NCBI RefSeq assembly: GCF_049306965.1
Contig: NC_133180.1
Span: 26,136,501-26,200,500, forward strand
Direction: 5' to 3'
Source: Danio rerio
Taxonomy: Eukaryota > Chordata > Actinopteri > Cypriniformes > Danionidae
Length of the DNA stretch: 64,000 nucleotides
The translations under genes and the position numbers were made by a program. Below, in pieces: positions 1 through 12,286 of this stretch (position 1 is the stretch's first letter; the number at the start of each line of letters is the position of its first letter). The notes under the pieces were generated by a model. That model was not told the origin of the DNA. It saw nothing but the letters and a program-made list of their open reading frames with translations, and did no database searches.

Positions 1-223
1 GTGCTTCGGTTTCCCCCACAGTCCAAAGACATGCAACATAAGTGAATTGGGTAGGCTACATTGTCCGTAGTGTGTGTGTGTGTATGGATGTTTCCCAGGG
101 ATGGGTTGCGGCTGGAAGGGCATCCGCTGCTAAAAACTTGCTGGATAGTTTGGTGGTTCATTCCGCTGTAGCGACCCCAGATTAATGAACGGACTAAGCC
201 GACAAGAAAATGAATGAATGATT
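1..223 (+). mobile_element. DANA-type SINE, 5' part cut off by the window edge
   Basis: This is the 3' two thirds of the commonest tRNA-derived zebrafish SINE. The window opens inside the conserved block with TTTCCCCCACAGTCCAAAGA and continues through GTTTCCCAGGGATGGGTTGC, GGAAGGGCATCCGCTGC and GCGACCCCAGATTAATGAA to the family's TGAATGAATG tail. Other copies in the window (17684-18014, 55471-55825) show the missing tRNA-like head. The family name is from memory; the shared structure is seen directly. Confidence 0.9.
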
Positions 224-2609
224 CATGAAGCGATATACCATTTCAAGAACAACAATCTAAGATGGTGAAATGAATGCGGTGGATGCAGAAAACCAATCCA
301 AATCACTACAGCTTTTTCCTTGTACTACTTCCTTGTGCTGTTTTCTTTAAACAATAAAACTGACTGGAATTAACCAGTACAGATTTTCAGCCCACTTTGG
401 GTCCCACTGTACCATTTAGTTCAGTTATGAGTGAGGAAATATTTCGGGAATTTGGAACAGATGATCTCAGTTCTGCTATTGTTCAGCATAGTGACTGTCC
501 CACATACTGTAGAGCGGCAACACGACCTTTAGGTCATCTCAAGCTTACCCAGCTCTCTTCTTCACTAACAAATAACAACACCTTTTCTGCAATGTTGGCA
601 CACAAATGCAAGTGTTCTGCCTTCTAAATAATGGAGAGCATTATGTAAATGATATCTGAACAGTTCTGGGAGGGTTATCAAATTCAGTCAGAAATATTCA
701 AGAACAGGCGCACAGACTTTTGACAGCGCACGAAGAGTTTGCAAAGGCTGAGGAGAAAGAGGAGGAGAAGAGGAGGAGGAGGATGATGAATAAAAAACGA
801 AACAAAGAAAGGGGCAACGTGTGGAAAGCAGATCTGATCTGGCGACATGTATATATTTCGCATTCGGCAAACAAACAAAAGGCTGGTAAATAGCAGGAGA
901 GGAAATGCGTGGTTATCCGATGCCGCTGCTCCACACTTAGCCTGCACCTCCCGGCTAGGGTTTCCCTGGCAGACAAAGAGCCACCAGCGCATTCTGCCGG
1001 CCTGCCTACAAAAAACTGCACTGAAAAAAGCCAACACCTCTTCCCTTCGGGGGCTCCACAAAACACTTTTGTTAGTCGATATTAAAACATGTTGCAAAAT
1101 CAGCTCTTGTCTCACGAAGGAAACTTTATCGCACAACTTTATCAGGAAGCTAGGGGTTTAACACAGCATATCATCAGGTGAGAGATTTGCTCAGGCTGTG
1201 ACGGTATGGTTATACAGTAGTTGGCACCAGCACAGCTGTAATGAGACTGCTAAATCAGTACTGCAGTTCAACTAAAAGATGAAATTTCTATGTTCATTAA
1301 ATTATCCACATTATTACATAATCATGTTTTTTTGTTTGTTTGTTTCCCTTGGTACACAGAATATTCTTTTAAAAAACATTATGTTCTTTAAAGCCTGGAG
1401 AGCCACATCCACCAATTATTTAATTCCCACAGACAAGTGATAATTTGGCAAGCTGTCTCAAATTGCAAAACAAAAAATGTTTTTTTGTGATTTTGTTAAA
1501 AATGTTTAACAGATAAAGATTGCAATTTGCAATAAATTACAAAACCTTAAATTTCAGATGCATCAATACTGAAATTCTCTAACAATACTGATAGCAGAAT
1601 AATCAGAAAACCACATGAGCTTATCCTGTGTGTTCGCATACATGTAAGATATTTGGAACAAAAATGAAACACAAGTAAAAATTGTGAAAGAGATTTAAAA
1701 AAATATATATTTCCCCATATAATTTGATGTGAGTGAATTTAGCCTTTTACATAAAAAAACAACTAACAAACACACATTTCAATTTTCACTTGTGTTTCAT
1801 TTGTGTTACACACACTTCACATGTGGTTTTAACATTTGATGACACTCGAGGAATACATGTCTTCTCTTATTCCACCTAAACAGAAATTACAACCAAAAGA
1901 CTGTTTATGATGTGGCATTGTATCAGTATTTTGTATTTTAAAGTTACATTGCAGTGAAAAAAAATAGCAACAATGTACAGTAGCTCAGCGAGCGCAACCG
2001 TTTGATGGCATGCACAAAATGAAGAAAGGTGGACAAATTAACATAATTGGAAAGAAAGATAAATAAAGATAACTGTTTTTTTTAAAGCAACATAAATAGA
2101 TATTTCAGTAAGAAACAGCATTTACATAATATTGAGTCCTAATATTTGGGGTTCCTTTTAAATACTTTTTTTTTAAATTATTATTTAAATAAAGTAAAAT
2201 TAAATCATTAAAAAATTAAAAGTTCAAATGCAAAAACCTCCAAATGGCATCAAAAGCGTTCTTCTACAACTACCTTTTTTTTGTGCATGTGTACGTCGAG
2301 TAATTTCACTTTTAATATGTTATTTTCATTGCCTTTAAAGTGAAATAATAAGTATTGAACATGTTCTGTTTTTCCATGAAATAATATTTGTAAAGGAGCT
2401 GTTGACATGGAATTAAAACCAGATTTTGGTAAAATCCCAAACAACACAAACATAAAAATTAAACAAAACAAAGAAAATCTGGACAATTAGTTATGTGTAA
2501 TAACAATGGGATTACTGAAGGAGAATGTACTAAACTACTGAAACATATTTAATACTTTATATTAAAGGAGTTTTGGTGATGGTAGCTTAAAGATGCCTGT
2601 CATATAGAG
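224..2609. other. gene-free AT-rich flank; 660-1160 is more complex
   Basis: No exon with a recognisable product is seen. About 660-1160 is richer in G and C and is not low-complexity, with a purine-rich stretch (GAGGAGGAG type) at 745-785. It is open in several frames on both strands, but the translations are proline/leucine/serine-rich and resemble no family I know. It could be a conserved non-coding element or part of an untranslated exon; neither can be shown here. The rest is AT-rich sequence with short A and T runs. Confidence 0.5.
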
Positions 2610-2619
2610 AATGTAGTCA

Positions 2620-3185
2620 CAAGCATTGCTCAGGTGCGAGTTTTTCACAGAATTTAACAGAGTGTAAAAATCTTGTTGGTTTTTGAGGGTCTCGTCTATC
2701 AAATGTGAACATTTAATATCTTCCACTGAAATCAAATGATTGACTGTGCCATTGTACAGCTTGATTTTCTTTCTCTGAAATCATTTAAAAGGTTCCTTGG
2801 CTGTGTTTAGGATCATTGTTTTGCTAAAATGTCTACTCTGGTTTCATCTTCATCACCCTGGCAATGTAGATGCTGGACTGAAGCAGCTAATATTCATTTA
2901 CAATGACAACAGGTTGCTGAATGACTACTAAAAGATTTCAACTGCTGTCTGGGCTTTTAATGCCTTTCTACACCTCCCTTTCATCATGTGTTCAATACTT
3001 TTTCCCTTTGTCATTTCATTTCATTATGTACAACTTCATTTGTAAACAAATTAGTTTTGTTTTCTTTGCATATATGTATTTCTTTAGTTGTTACCTACAT
3101 CCGAGGAATTTTTTCAAGTCAAAGCCACCTTTAGAAATTTTCTGAGAAAAATGGTGATTATTCAATACTTATTTTCTCCACGGTA
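2620..3185 (-). mobile_element. Tc1/mariner relic, minus-strand transposase fragment
   Basis: Read on the minus strand, 2770-2860 gives a stretch with QNNDPKHS, the signature around the second catalytic aspartate of Tc1-type transposases, with stop codons nearby. The flanks match the non-coding ends of fish Tc1 elements (AATACTTATTTTCTCCAC near 3160). Most of the transposase is missing and the frame is broken, so this is an old immobile copy. The ends are approximate. Confidence 0.7.
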
Positions 3186-4180
3186 TACATGAGGTTGAGA
3201 AAATGCTCATTTTTGAAGGAAATTAAAATGGCATTCAGAGTTTTTTGCATCTGAACTCTTCAAATGAAAACTATATATACATTTGTATAATAAAATGGCA
3301 AAACTGTCCAGCTAATTGAATCTTTGACTGGCCACAAGATCAACATAGTAATGGCCAAGTCAAAGCTGTATTGTGTATGGTCTGGATAAGACATGCAAAG
3401 ACAGGCTGAAACAGAGATCAGCAGAATGGGCTTTGGTGACTGTACAGTCTCTGGAGTCACTCACTCAGCTGGACAACTCCTCCCAATTTCTCGAACCCAG
3501 TCGGGGGTCTGTCTCCAATCGACACCATGAGACAAACTGTCCCTTTACTTCTCACTCTACACTGTGTCCTTTCTTCTCTTCTCAGCTTATTTCCCAAAGA
3601 CCTGAGGCTCTAATGCTTCTTTCTGCTCCCAGAAAATGGAAACTCAATGCCTGGGAAAAGCGCAAGAAACAACTTGAGGTCTGTTTCATGTCATACCTAT
3701 TGTTTGTTGATATTAGGTAAGACAATTCAATTTACAATAGCTTTGCTACCTGAAAAACAGTGGGTGGTCACGTTCGGCTGACTGTAGACTGGATTCTTGG
3801 CCACCTTTCATGCTCAAAGCTAATTGGAGGTTACCTGTTAAGGTTTGGAGATAAAACTAAGGAGAAAAAAAAATGAAGGTTAAGAAGAAAAAAATGACAA
3901 TTGCTCTACAGCCTAAAAAAAGTAGGCAGTATTAATCAAATAATCAATACTTTTTACTTTTGTACCAAAATAAATTCTGACCACAATGCCATGCCCAGCT
4001 TAGTTTTTTTTATTTCAGCAAGGGGAAAACAAGGTAGTTTAAAAAATCTGAAAAAGTGAAAGTTTTTACACAACCATGAGCAGTTTTAACCACAAAACTG
4101 CAAAAATAAAACATTTTGCAGCTTCATTTGCACAGAGCCCAGCACATGCATGTGAGGAAATACAGTCAAGCCTGAAATGA
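3186..4180. other. no gene seen
   Basis: Non-repetitive AT-rich DNA. The longest open frame on the plus strand (3373-3720) has no recognisable domain and no convincing splice or promoter context. I see nothing to annotate. Confidence 0.5.
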
Positions 4181-4184
4181 TTCA

Positions 4185-4540
4185 TTACCTCTATTACCTC
4201 TGCCAAGATTTTTTCAGCACATTTCTAAACACAACAGTTTTAATAACTCATTTCTAATAACTGATTTATTTTATCTTTGCCATGATGACAGAAAACAATG
4301 TTTGACTATTTTCAAGACACTTCTATACAGCTTCAAGTGACATTTAAAGGCTTAACTAGGTTAATTAGGTTAACTAGGCAGGTTAGGGTAATTAGGCAAT
4401 TGTATAATGATGGTTTGTTCTGTAGACTATTAAACAATATATAGCTTAAAGGGGCTAGTAATATTGACCTTAAAATGGTGTTTACATTTTTTAAACTGCT
4501 TTTATTCTAGCCGAAATAAAACAAATAGTAGTAGTACTAT
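4185..4540 (+). repeat. left arm of inverted pair of a zebrafish DNA-element family (TIR GTCAGAATTATTAGCC type)
   Basis: This matches the middle of the element seen whole at 48359-48892, for example TTTTAATAACTCATTTCTAA, GGTTAATTAGGTTAACTAGG, ATGGTTTGTTCTGTAGACTA and CTTTTATTCTAGCCGAAATA. The same stretch recurs in reverse complement at 5222-5614, so the two arms form a long imperfect inverted repeat about 0.7 kb apart. A CA repeat and another element lie between the arms. Confidence 0.75.
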
Positions 4541-4620
4541 TTGACAAATAGTAGGAACAGTATCTTCCTGGAAACCATACAAAATCAGTTATGTTTACAT
4601 TTATAGTTATATACACATTT

Positions 4621-4651
4621 ATACACACACACTCACACACACAGACACACG

Positions 4652-4686
<35 letters not shown>

Positions 4687-4706
4687 ACGCACACGCACAC
4701 GCACAC

Positions 4707-4755
<49 letters not shown>
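4621..4755. repeat. (AC)n microsatellite with GC-containing variants
   Basis: About 135 bases of AC repeat with scattered CGCAC variants in the middle. It separates the left arm at 4185-4540 from the nested element that begins at about 4756. The cysteine/valine open frame across it is an artefact of the repeat. Confidence 0.97.
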
Positions 4756-4759
<4 letters not shown>

Positions 4760-5205
4760 GTCAGTAGGATTTTTGGGGTCAGTAGGATTTGTTTTAAAAT
4801 AAGCCTCTCCTGCTCACCAAGGCTGCATTTATTTGATCAAAAATACAAGACAAATTGTAAAATGCGATTGCACTATAAAATAACTGTTCAAAAGTAGTTT
4901 AGCATTTAATTTAATTACTTATTCCAGTGATATTAATGATGCATTTTCAGATTCATTACTCCAGTCTTCAATCACATGATCCTTCAGAACTCCAATATTA
5001 ATAGTAATTATTATTATTATCATTATTATTATTATTAATGGTAATAGACATAAAAGCAATAATGATTGGAGTAATAATATAATTTAAAACTACATACAAT
5101 AAGTTAATTTTTTTAATTTAATAAATGCTGCCTTGATGAACAGAATAATTTTCTTAGAAAAAAAAAAAAAAAACTGACCCCAAACTTTTGACTGGTAGTG
5201 TGCAT
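4756..5205. mobile_element. cyprinid non-autonomous DNA element, nested
   Basis: The right end reads CTGACCCCAAACTTTTGACT and GGTAGTGT. The left end carries damaged copies of its complement (TTTTTGGGGTCAGTAGGATT). The interior has the family's conserved blocks CTGCTCACCAAGGCTGCATT, TATTTGATCAAAAATAC and ATTACTCCAGTCTTCAATCA. It sits between two inverted arms of a different element, so it probably inserted there or separated them. The family is common in cyprinids; I recall it rather than having searched for it. Confidence 0.7.
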
Positions 5206-5221
5206 ATATATTATTTTATAT

Positions 5222-5614
5222 ATTATTTGTCTTATTTGTTTTATTTCGGCTAGAATAAAAGCAGTTTTAATTTTTTTGAAACCATTTTAAGGTCAATATT
5301 ATTAGCCCCTTTAAGCTATATATTTTTTCTGATCGTCTACAAAACAAACCATCATTATACAATGATGCCTAATATTGTCTAAATACCCTAACCTGCCTAG
5401 TTCACCTAGCTAACCTTAAGTCTTTAAATGCTACTTTAAGCTGTATAGAAGTGTCTTGAAAATTTCTAGTCGAATATTATTTACTGTCCTGGTAGAGATA
5501 AAATAAATCAGTTATTAGAAATGAGTTATTAAAATTATTATATTTGGAAATTTGTTGAAAAAAATCTCTCCATTAAACAGAAATTTAGGGACAAAATAAA
5601 GAACGGGCTAATAA
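5222..5614 (-). repeat. right arm of the inverted pair (same family as 4185-4540)
   Basis: This is the reverse complement of the left arm: TTATTTCGGCTAGAATAAAA, ACCATTTTAAGGTCAATATT, ACAAACCATCATTATACAAT, AACTCATTTCTAATAACTGA (complement strand). It ends near GGGCTAATAATTCT, the terminal block of the family. Confidence 0.75.
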
Positions 5615-5631
5615 TTCTACAGTACTTCAAC

Positions 5632-5870
5632 CAGCTTGATCTCACAAGGAAACGTAAGTATTTTACGTTTTGCCAGTTTAGTGGCTAATTAGTTTAGTGG
5701 CGAATTCGTTAAATCATACAAAAATGTACTATTTAAAAAAGGAGGCATGGCAACTAACCCCACCCCCAACCGTCATTGGGTTATGAGCAAATCGTACTAA
5801 ATTGTACAAATTAGATCATACGAATTAGACACTAAATCAAAAAGCTACGAATTGCCATGAGATTTCGTTG
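5632..5870 (+). mobile_element. hAT-like MITE, copy 1 (ends CAGC..TGATCTCAC / GAGAT..GTTG)
   Basis: This short element has imperfect inverted ends: TGATCTCACAAGGAAACGTA at the left and, inverted, AGCTACGAATTGCCATGAGA at the right. Inside is GGAGGCATGGCAACTAACCC. Two more copies lie at 26226-26337 and 35133-35374; both are flanked by 7-base duplications, which suggests a hAT-like mover. This copy's flanks match only weakly, so it is probably older. Confidence 0.8.
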
Positions 5871-6395
5871 AATTAAACTGTATATATTTTTTTTCTTTTA
5901 AAGCAACTTTTAAAATAGATAAAAGCATAGTCAAATTGTCTAAAATGCTTAATGAACAAAAAACACAATTCAAGAGGTAGTAGGCCTAAAAGTGTTTACA
6001 TTTGTGTAATTTATAATGACATTTTACTGTATGTGAATGACATACATTCCAGTTTTACTTAAAAAAAAGTTGACCCAGATTTAAGATCATCCACACACAA
6101 TATATTTAGTTCCAACATTTTAATAACCCATGGCCATGATCTAACAATTAATTCCCTTGTTGTACTTCAATCAGAAAAAGAGAAGAACAAAACAGCTGAA
6201 TGTGGCCACAAATTTGACTGCACTTTATTTAGTGCATGTGTAATGGTATACAAGATATGAGGGTTAAGGTTAGGTTTAAAGTAGGTTTAGGGATACTATC
6301 TACTACCTATAGTAATTATTTAATACTGTGGTAATTACAAATTATGCACATTCAGAACAGGACTGTAATAAAAGGCAACCAAATTGTGGTTATAA

Positions 6396-6768
6396 GTGAC
6401 CATGGACCACAAAACCGTAAGCATAATTTTTGTGGGGAAATTGAGATTTATACATCATCTGAAAGCTAAATAAATCTGAGCTTTCCACTGATGTTTGGTT
6501 TATTAGGATAAGACATTATTTTGTCATCAGCTTTGGTCAAATTAAAAGAAAATTAAAAACTAAGAAAATCACCTTTACATCTGTCTAAATTAAGTGCTTA
6601 GCAATGACCATTATTGGTAAAAATAAAAAAAGCAGTTTTAATATGTTTACAGTCAAAAACTATTTTATATTTAATCCACTTAACTTTGTAAAAACAATTA
6701 AGTTAACTTAATCTATTTGTGTTGGAACATTTTTTTGTACATTGCCAAAAAAAAAAAAAAAAAAAAAA
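6396..6768 (+). mobile_element. truncated cyprinid MITE joined to a second MITE fragment and an A run
   Basis: TGACCATGGACCACAAAACC at 6400 and GAGATTTATACATCATCTGA at 6442 belong to a widespread cyprinid element whose right end is missing here. From about 6655 the sequence switches to ATCCACTTAACTTTGTAAAA and AGTTAACTTAATCTATTTGT, matching the TGGGTTCCACA-ended family at 12577-13130. It then ends in an A run (about 6748-6768). I infer a composite of fragments. Confidence 0.6.
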
Positions 6769-7435
6769 CTGAGAAAAATAAGAGGTTCCAGGTTCACATT
6801 GTTGTAAACACACCATTTTGTTGCACCTCACTTTACTTAAATAAGGTAATCAAAGAATAAGCAGACCAAATTTGTGGCCACAATGTCACTCTAAATCTTT
6901 TATATATACTTTTTTCCAACTGCACAAAAGCTTGCTGTATCTGCGCATATAAACACACATTGTCTATCCCACCAGTTCTTGAGCTCATGTGCTTTTGTGA
7001 AGGTGAAGTGTGAAGAAGACGCTCCCTTCTTTTCTTCCCTGTCCTTTTTCTCTCTGGCTAAACCACCCAAGAAAATAATGTGACAGTGAAGGAGTGAAGT
7101 GCAGGTCTATTCATCAATTACGTAAGTGCTCCTAATCCCTCTGACAGATCGGCAGGAATCATCCCTCAGTATACAGTGTCATGGTAAAAGCTGAGGATAT
7201 GGTTCAGCATACGGCTCCACAGTTATTACATCACCTCAATGGGAAAGGTCTCCAGGCTCCATCTGTGCAAAAGCTTCAGGGTTGTTAGTGTTTCGCTGTT
7301 CTAGGTCTTTAAGGCGAGAAACTGCAGGGAAAAATGATTGGTCATGCACTCGACAATTTTTAGATTTTTTTTTTTTAGCTTTTTCAGTTTTTTATCTAAT
7401 GGAAACAAACATTAATCTATATAATATTTCAACCA
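6769..7435. other. no gene seen
   Basis: Mixed-composition non-repetitive DNA, less AT-rich between 6960 and 7340. I see no open frame with a recognisable product, no repeat family and no convincing splice pair. A conserved regulatory element cannot be judged from one sequence. Confidence 0.45.
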
Positions 7436-8108
7436 TTAAGATGACCAGTGGTGTGAAAAAGTATTTGCCATCTTACAGATTTTTTCGAACATTTTTGTCA
7501 CACTTTAATGTTTCTGATTATCAAACTGATTTAAATATTATTTAAAGATAACATAAGTAAATAACATCATGGAGTACTTAAACGAAGAAAACCAAAAAAA
7601 ACAGAATAACATAGTCCTGTTTGAAAAAGTGTTAGTGACTTCAACCTGAAGTGAACTTGGTTTCAGCAGCAGGACAATGATCCAAAGCACAGACGCAAAT
7701 GCACATCTGAATGGCAACTTGAAAAACAGAATAAAGACTTTGAAGTGGCCTAGTAAAAGTCCTGACCTAAATCCAATTGAGATGCTGTGGCATAACCTTA
7801 AAAAGGCAGTTCATGCTTGAAAACCCTCCACTGAAGCAGAATTACAGCATTTCTACAAAGATGATTGGGCCAAAATTCCTCCGAAAAAAGCTTGCCTGCA
7901 GTTGTTGCTGCCAAGTAACTGCCAACTAGTTTTTAGGTTTAGGGGCAAACAGTTTTCCATATAGTGCTATGTAGTTTTGTATTTTGTTTCCCCTTAATAA
8001 CAAACCTTCATTTGTAATCAGCATGATGTGTTTACTTGTGTTATCATTGATTTATATTCCATCTAGTTTGATCTGAAATATTAAAGTGTGACAAACACGC
8101 AAATAAAA
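7436..8108 (+). mobile_element. Tc1/mariner deletion derivative, copy 1
   Basis: The left end is GTGTGAAAAAGTATTTGCC. Its complement-related right end contains TGATCTGAAATATTAAAGTG. The plus strand from 7676 encodes pieces of a Tc1-type transposase: NDPKHR around the second catalytic aspartate and [11 protein letters not shown] around the third acidic residue (about 7757-7789). The N-terminal DNA-binding part is deleted and stops interrupt the frame, so it is inactive. A related copy follows at 8650-9135. Confidence 0.85.
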
Positions 8109-8649
8109 AACATTTATCATGCACTTGTCAAGTGAGATTTTTTAGCTTTTTTAGTTGTTTGTTTTTTATCTAATGGAAGCAAACATTAAACATACACTGT
8201 TAGGTGTTTCTTTTATAGCACTATGTCAATTTGTGTCACAATAATAAAGGGTTTTTTCTCAAAATCATTATTTTTTCCTTTACTGAGCCATGAATCTTCA
8301 CTCCAAGATTTACTTACGTTTATAGACCGCTTAGTTTTTTTCCTAATTTTCACATACATCTAAAGTTTTTATTAGAGTGTTTGCTTTTGTCTGGTTGTTC
8401 AAAGTATTTTCTGTGTTATGATGATAAAAAAAGATTTCTAATATCTCTTCTGTAAACTCTTTTTTTTTTTACTCTACCCATATAGTAATCAGATAAATGT
8501 AAAATACAGCACATTATATGAAATACAAGTTCATGTATGAATTTGACATATATAAAATATGTTATATATGAAACACATTTTTTAAAATATTGCAAAAATA
8601 TACATTTGCATACATTTATTTCAACTACTGGGATTTACATGGTGTGAAA

Positions 8650-9135
8650 AAGGGGTTGCCTTCTTACTGATTTTTTTAACATGTGTCACACTTTATGTTT
8701 CAGATCATCAAACAAATTTAAATATTAGCAAAATATAACACAAGTAAAAACATCAAGCATATTTTAAATTAGGGTTTTTATGTAATCTATCAAACAATGA
8801 TCTAAAGCATACCTGAAAGTCCACTACTGAATGGCAGAAGAATAACTTAATAAAGACGTTGTAGTGGCCTAGTTAAAGTCCTGATATAAACCCAATTGAG
8901 ATGCTGTGGGAGGACACTAAGAAAGCAGTTAATGCTCAAAAATCCTTAGATGTGGCTGAACAAACATTTCTACACAAATGAGTGGGCCAAAGCTCCTCCA
9001 CTGGAGGAACCTTCATTTCAAAACTGCATGATGTGTGATTTACTTGTGTTATCTTTGATTAATATTTCAGTTAGTTTGATCTGAAATGATAAAGTGTAAC
9101 ATGCCATTCAAACATGCAAAAAAAAAAGAAGAGAG
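8650..9135 (+). mobile_element. Tc1/mariner deletion derivative, copy 2
   Basis: Same family and orientation as 7436-8108: GGTGTGAAAAAGGGGTTGCC at the left, TTTCAGATCATCAAACAAAT inside the terminal repeat, and a degraded PIEMLW block near 8893-8910 (AACCCAATTGAGATGCTGTG). It is more deleted and more diverged than copy 1. Two separate insertions or a local duplication could both explain the pair. Confidence 0.85.
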
Positions 9136-9911
9136 AAATCAGTAAAAGGGCAAATATATTAGTGATAAGTTTTTATATATGTTCATATATGGCCATATAT
9201 CAGATTTTCCTTATTAGAAGTATGTAAAAAAAACTGAACCTGAAGTCTTTCAGTGTTTTTTTATGCTTAAGAAGCATGTAAATCAGCACATATTTATTTA
9301 AATAATGTCTCATTTGTGTTTTAAATTTAAGATTTAAGAAAACTTGTAATAAAAAAAGCTTGCATGTTTGTTTGCAACAATGTTTGTTCTTATTGTAACC
9401 AATCAACTGTGGAAGTACAGGGATAACCATTAGTTCATATTTTCAACTGCAGTTTCTCGCATTAAAGCAGTGTCTAAACCACAAATGTACACAACACAAT
9501 ATTGGATTTATTTATTTTTTTTCTAAAGACGGGGGTTAAGTTGTACGGCACAGGTTCTCTTAATAACACAGCCTAATGGCTTTTAATTCTTGTCAGATAA
9601 GCTCATGAAAGCACAGGCACATTCTGGGTACAGTAATAGCTTTTTATTTTTGAGTCTCCTATAGTCAGAGCTAATATGGCAAAAAAAGGTCCTTGTTTTG
9701 GTAAGGGCTTTACTCATCAGAAGATTTAATGACAAAATATCGTCAGTTGGCCATACCTTTTTCATTTATCTCATTAAAGGCTGAAATTTTGACCAGTCTT
9801 ATTCAGTTGTGGCTGTTTCTATTTTTCAAGTAAAGGAAAAAAGGAAGAAAAGCACCGCACATAATATTATATGAAAATGGTACACTTTAGTATCGTGCAT
9901 GTTTGCAGCAA
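9136..9911. other. no gene seen
   Basis: AT-rich non-repetitive DNA with short open frames only. Nothing recognisable. Confidence 0.45.
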
Positions 9912-10290
9912 TGGAACAAATCAAGAGACCACTTGAAAAGTATCTCTGATATTATTGAATTTATTAGGTATAGGTTTGAGTATATTGTTGATATTAGTTT
10001 TTTTAAAGAAGCATTTTTCTGTGTTTTTTAGAAAATGATGGGTTATTCCAAGTTATAACTCTTCTGAAGTTAAATTATTGGTACTGCAATGCCTAAAATG
10101 AATGTAAAACATTATTTTTGCTATTTCTTGTGGAGAAAAAAACTCTAAATGGCAATGTTTTGTAAATATGGTAGAAGTTTCATTAATGGTTTATGGATTT
10201 GAACAAATTTTTTACTCAAACATAACTATATATAAAATGTAAATCCAGAGAAACTGACTATTTTCAAGCGGTCTCATGTTTTTCACATAT
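9912..10290. mobile_element. MITE with inverted ends (AAGAGACCACTTGAAAA)
   Basis: The left end, ATCAAGAGACCACTTGAAAA near 9919, is answered by TTTTCAAGCGGTCTCATGTT near 10261, an imperfect inverted repeat about 340 bases apart. The inner half contains CAGAGAAACTGACTATTTTC, and a fragment of the same end recurs near 40010 (AGAGAAACTGAGAATTTCAA). No coding capacity. It is probably a Tc1-type non-autonomous element. Confidence 0.6.
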
Positions 10291-12286
10291 ATATTTATTG
10301 AAAAAACATAGTGTAACTGTGTTAAACATGTGCAGTTGCATTTTCATTAGCTGTTTTTTGCAATTTATATTTCCTCTAATACACTAAAATGACATTTGTA
10401 TAAGTACTGTATGTAACTGATGGCTTCGTAAACAGTTATAGCAAGTCCCACACATACACATATCGTACATAGTCTTAACAATATCCCCACATGATCTGGC
10501 TTTGCAGACAATTACAAAAAATAATTAAATCAATTACATTTTACAAAAAAAAAAAAAGAAAAAAAGAAAAGCAACTAAAAAAAAAAAAAAAAAAAACTCA
10601 AAAATATGAGAAATGGCTCAGAAAAATTCCTTTACCAGAACTTCTGGATTAAGGTTTGTTATTTCACTATACTGCTTGTAAACCATGAGGCACGATTACA
10701 GCAAAGTTTGTGTTTCTGACAGGTCTCTACAGGTAAACGTAAAACTTTTTATAGACCTCTCTCTGAAGCCCAGTTATATAGGAATATTTAATGGATAACC
10801 CGAATAGATGCCAGTTACATATGATGATGCATTTTCTAAGTGTAAATTTATAGAAGTACACAAAAAAGTACACTTTATATCAGTAACACGCTTTAAAAAA
10901 AATTCATTTTACAAAGAATATAGTACACTGGAGACTTTCAAGAAGTACTTCATTCAATTAAAAAACTATCTTTCGTTTTAATTTAATATTATTTGTTTTA
11001 TTTTTCAATTAATCTATTTTAAGTTTAAAGCATAGTTAAATAAAATATGGTTTTGATTAAGAGCTCAACTAAAAAATATTTGACTGACCAATGTAAAATT
11101 TTAAGGTTACTCACACAGGCAAGTGCAGGAGGTCAAGATGCTTTGTACTTACATGGACTAAGAAAATTGTTGTTTTAAGGCAAATTATTTATTTTTCATT
11201 AGCTCAAGTGATCAAATGTAGATGTGAAACCATTACTCTATTTTTTTTTATTATTGGATGAATGAACATTTTATAGGAATTGTCTTGATTAAAGCTATAT
11301 CTTCTTGCTTAGAACAAAAAGATAATTTAAATTAATTGACTTTCTTCAACAAGACAAACATGCTTTGTACCAGGTTATATAAAATTGTTCATATGGAAAT
11401 AGAAAATATTGTTTAAGGCAATTTATTTGTTTTTCATTTTGGACAAGTGGTGAAATTTCGATGTTAACCATTACCCTAATCCTATTTATTTATTTTTTTA
11501 ATTGGATGAATGAAAGCTTTTTTCCAGTGCATATAGGTTTATAAATCTGCTGCCAAATAGTGTATAACTTGCATTGTACTTTCTGATGTGATGTTCTTGA
11601 TCAGTATTTTTCTATTGTTAACCAGTGCAAATTTATAAACATATAAGTCAAGATTGACATGCAAAGCAAAATGACACTAGGTAAAATGTCTTATTTTATT
11701 TATTTATTTTTTACAAAGATTACTAAGAGATGAAAATAGACAAAGAAAAGATTTCTGATTACAAAGAGAAGCAAGTATGTGATCAAAACAAGAACAAATG
11801 TCTACTAATGGGCCAGGACAAAAAAATAAAAAATAAAAAATAAAAATCCTACTACAGTATGTTGCAAATAATTGTTCATGTTTTAAAAATTAAAATTACA
11901 TTAAAAAAAACAAACGTATTTTCCTCATGTCAAATTCCAAGTAAATGTATCTTGACCTCAGGATGTTTAGATATTTGCATTGGAAAATAGATATACTTAG
12001 AAATATGTAGATTTTTTTTTGGCAATGACCTCATGAATTTACAACTTTCAACTTTAACTTTATGACTTAAAATTATGAAAGGACAAAATAAATCTTAAGA
12101 CCAGCAGAAACCTTGAAAGTTATAATATGCTATAATTATGGATAAATGTGTTATTGCATAGAAAATGCAGACAATTCATGATTCAAAAAATAATATAAAT
12201 TCAACATTTCAAATAATACAGTGTCGGCTCAAAAAAATGAGCTTGATGAGTTTAACTGTTAATGTACAGTATTTAACAGACATTAA
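10291..12286. other. AT-rich flank without recognisable gene
   Basis: Long A runs at 10545-10600 and TTTATTTATTT tracts around 11690-11710. Two stretches near 11160-11280 and 11400-11520 resemble each other (AAGGCAAATTATTTATTTTT / AAGGCAATTTATTTGTTTTT and ATTGGATGAATGAA in both), which suggests an old local duplication. No coding exon seen. Confidence 0.5.

Noticed and set aside
684-1136. 150-codon open frame on the minus strand
   Set aside because: Overlapping frames on both strands are also open, the translation is low-complexity in part (proline/leucine runs) and fits no family. No start or splice context supports it.
4491-4754. Cysteine/valine repeat protein
   Set aside because: It is the translation of a CA microsatellite.
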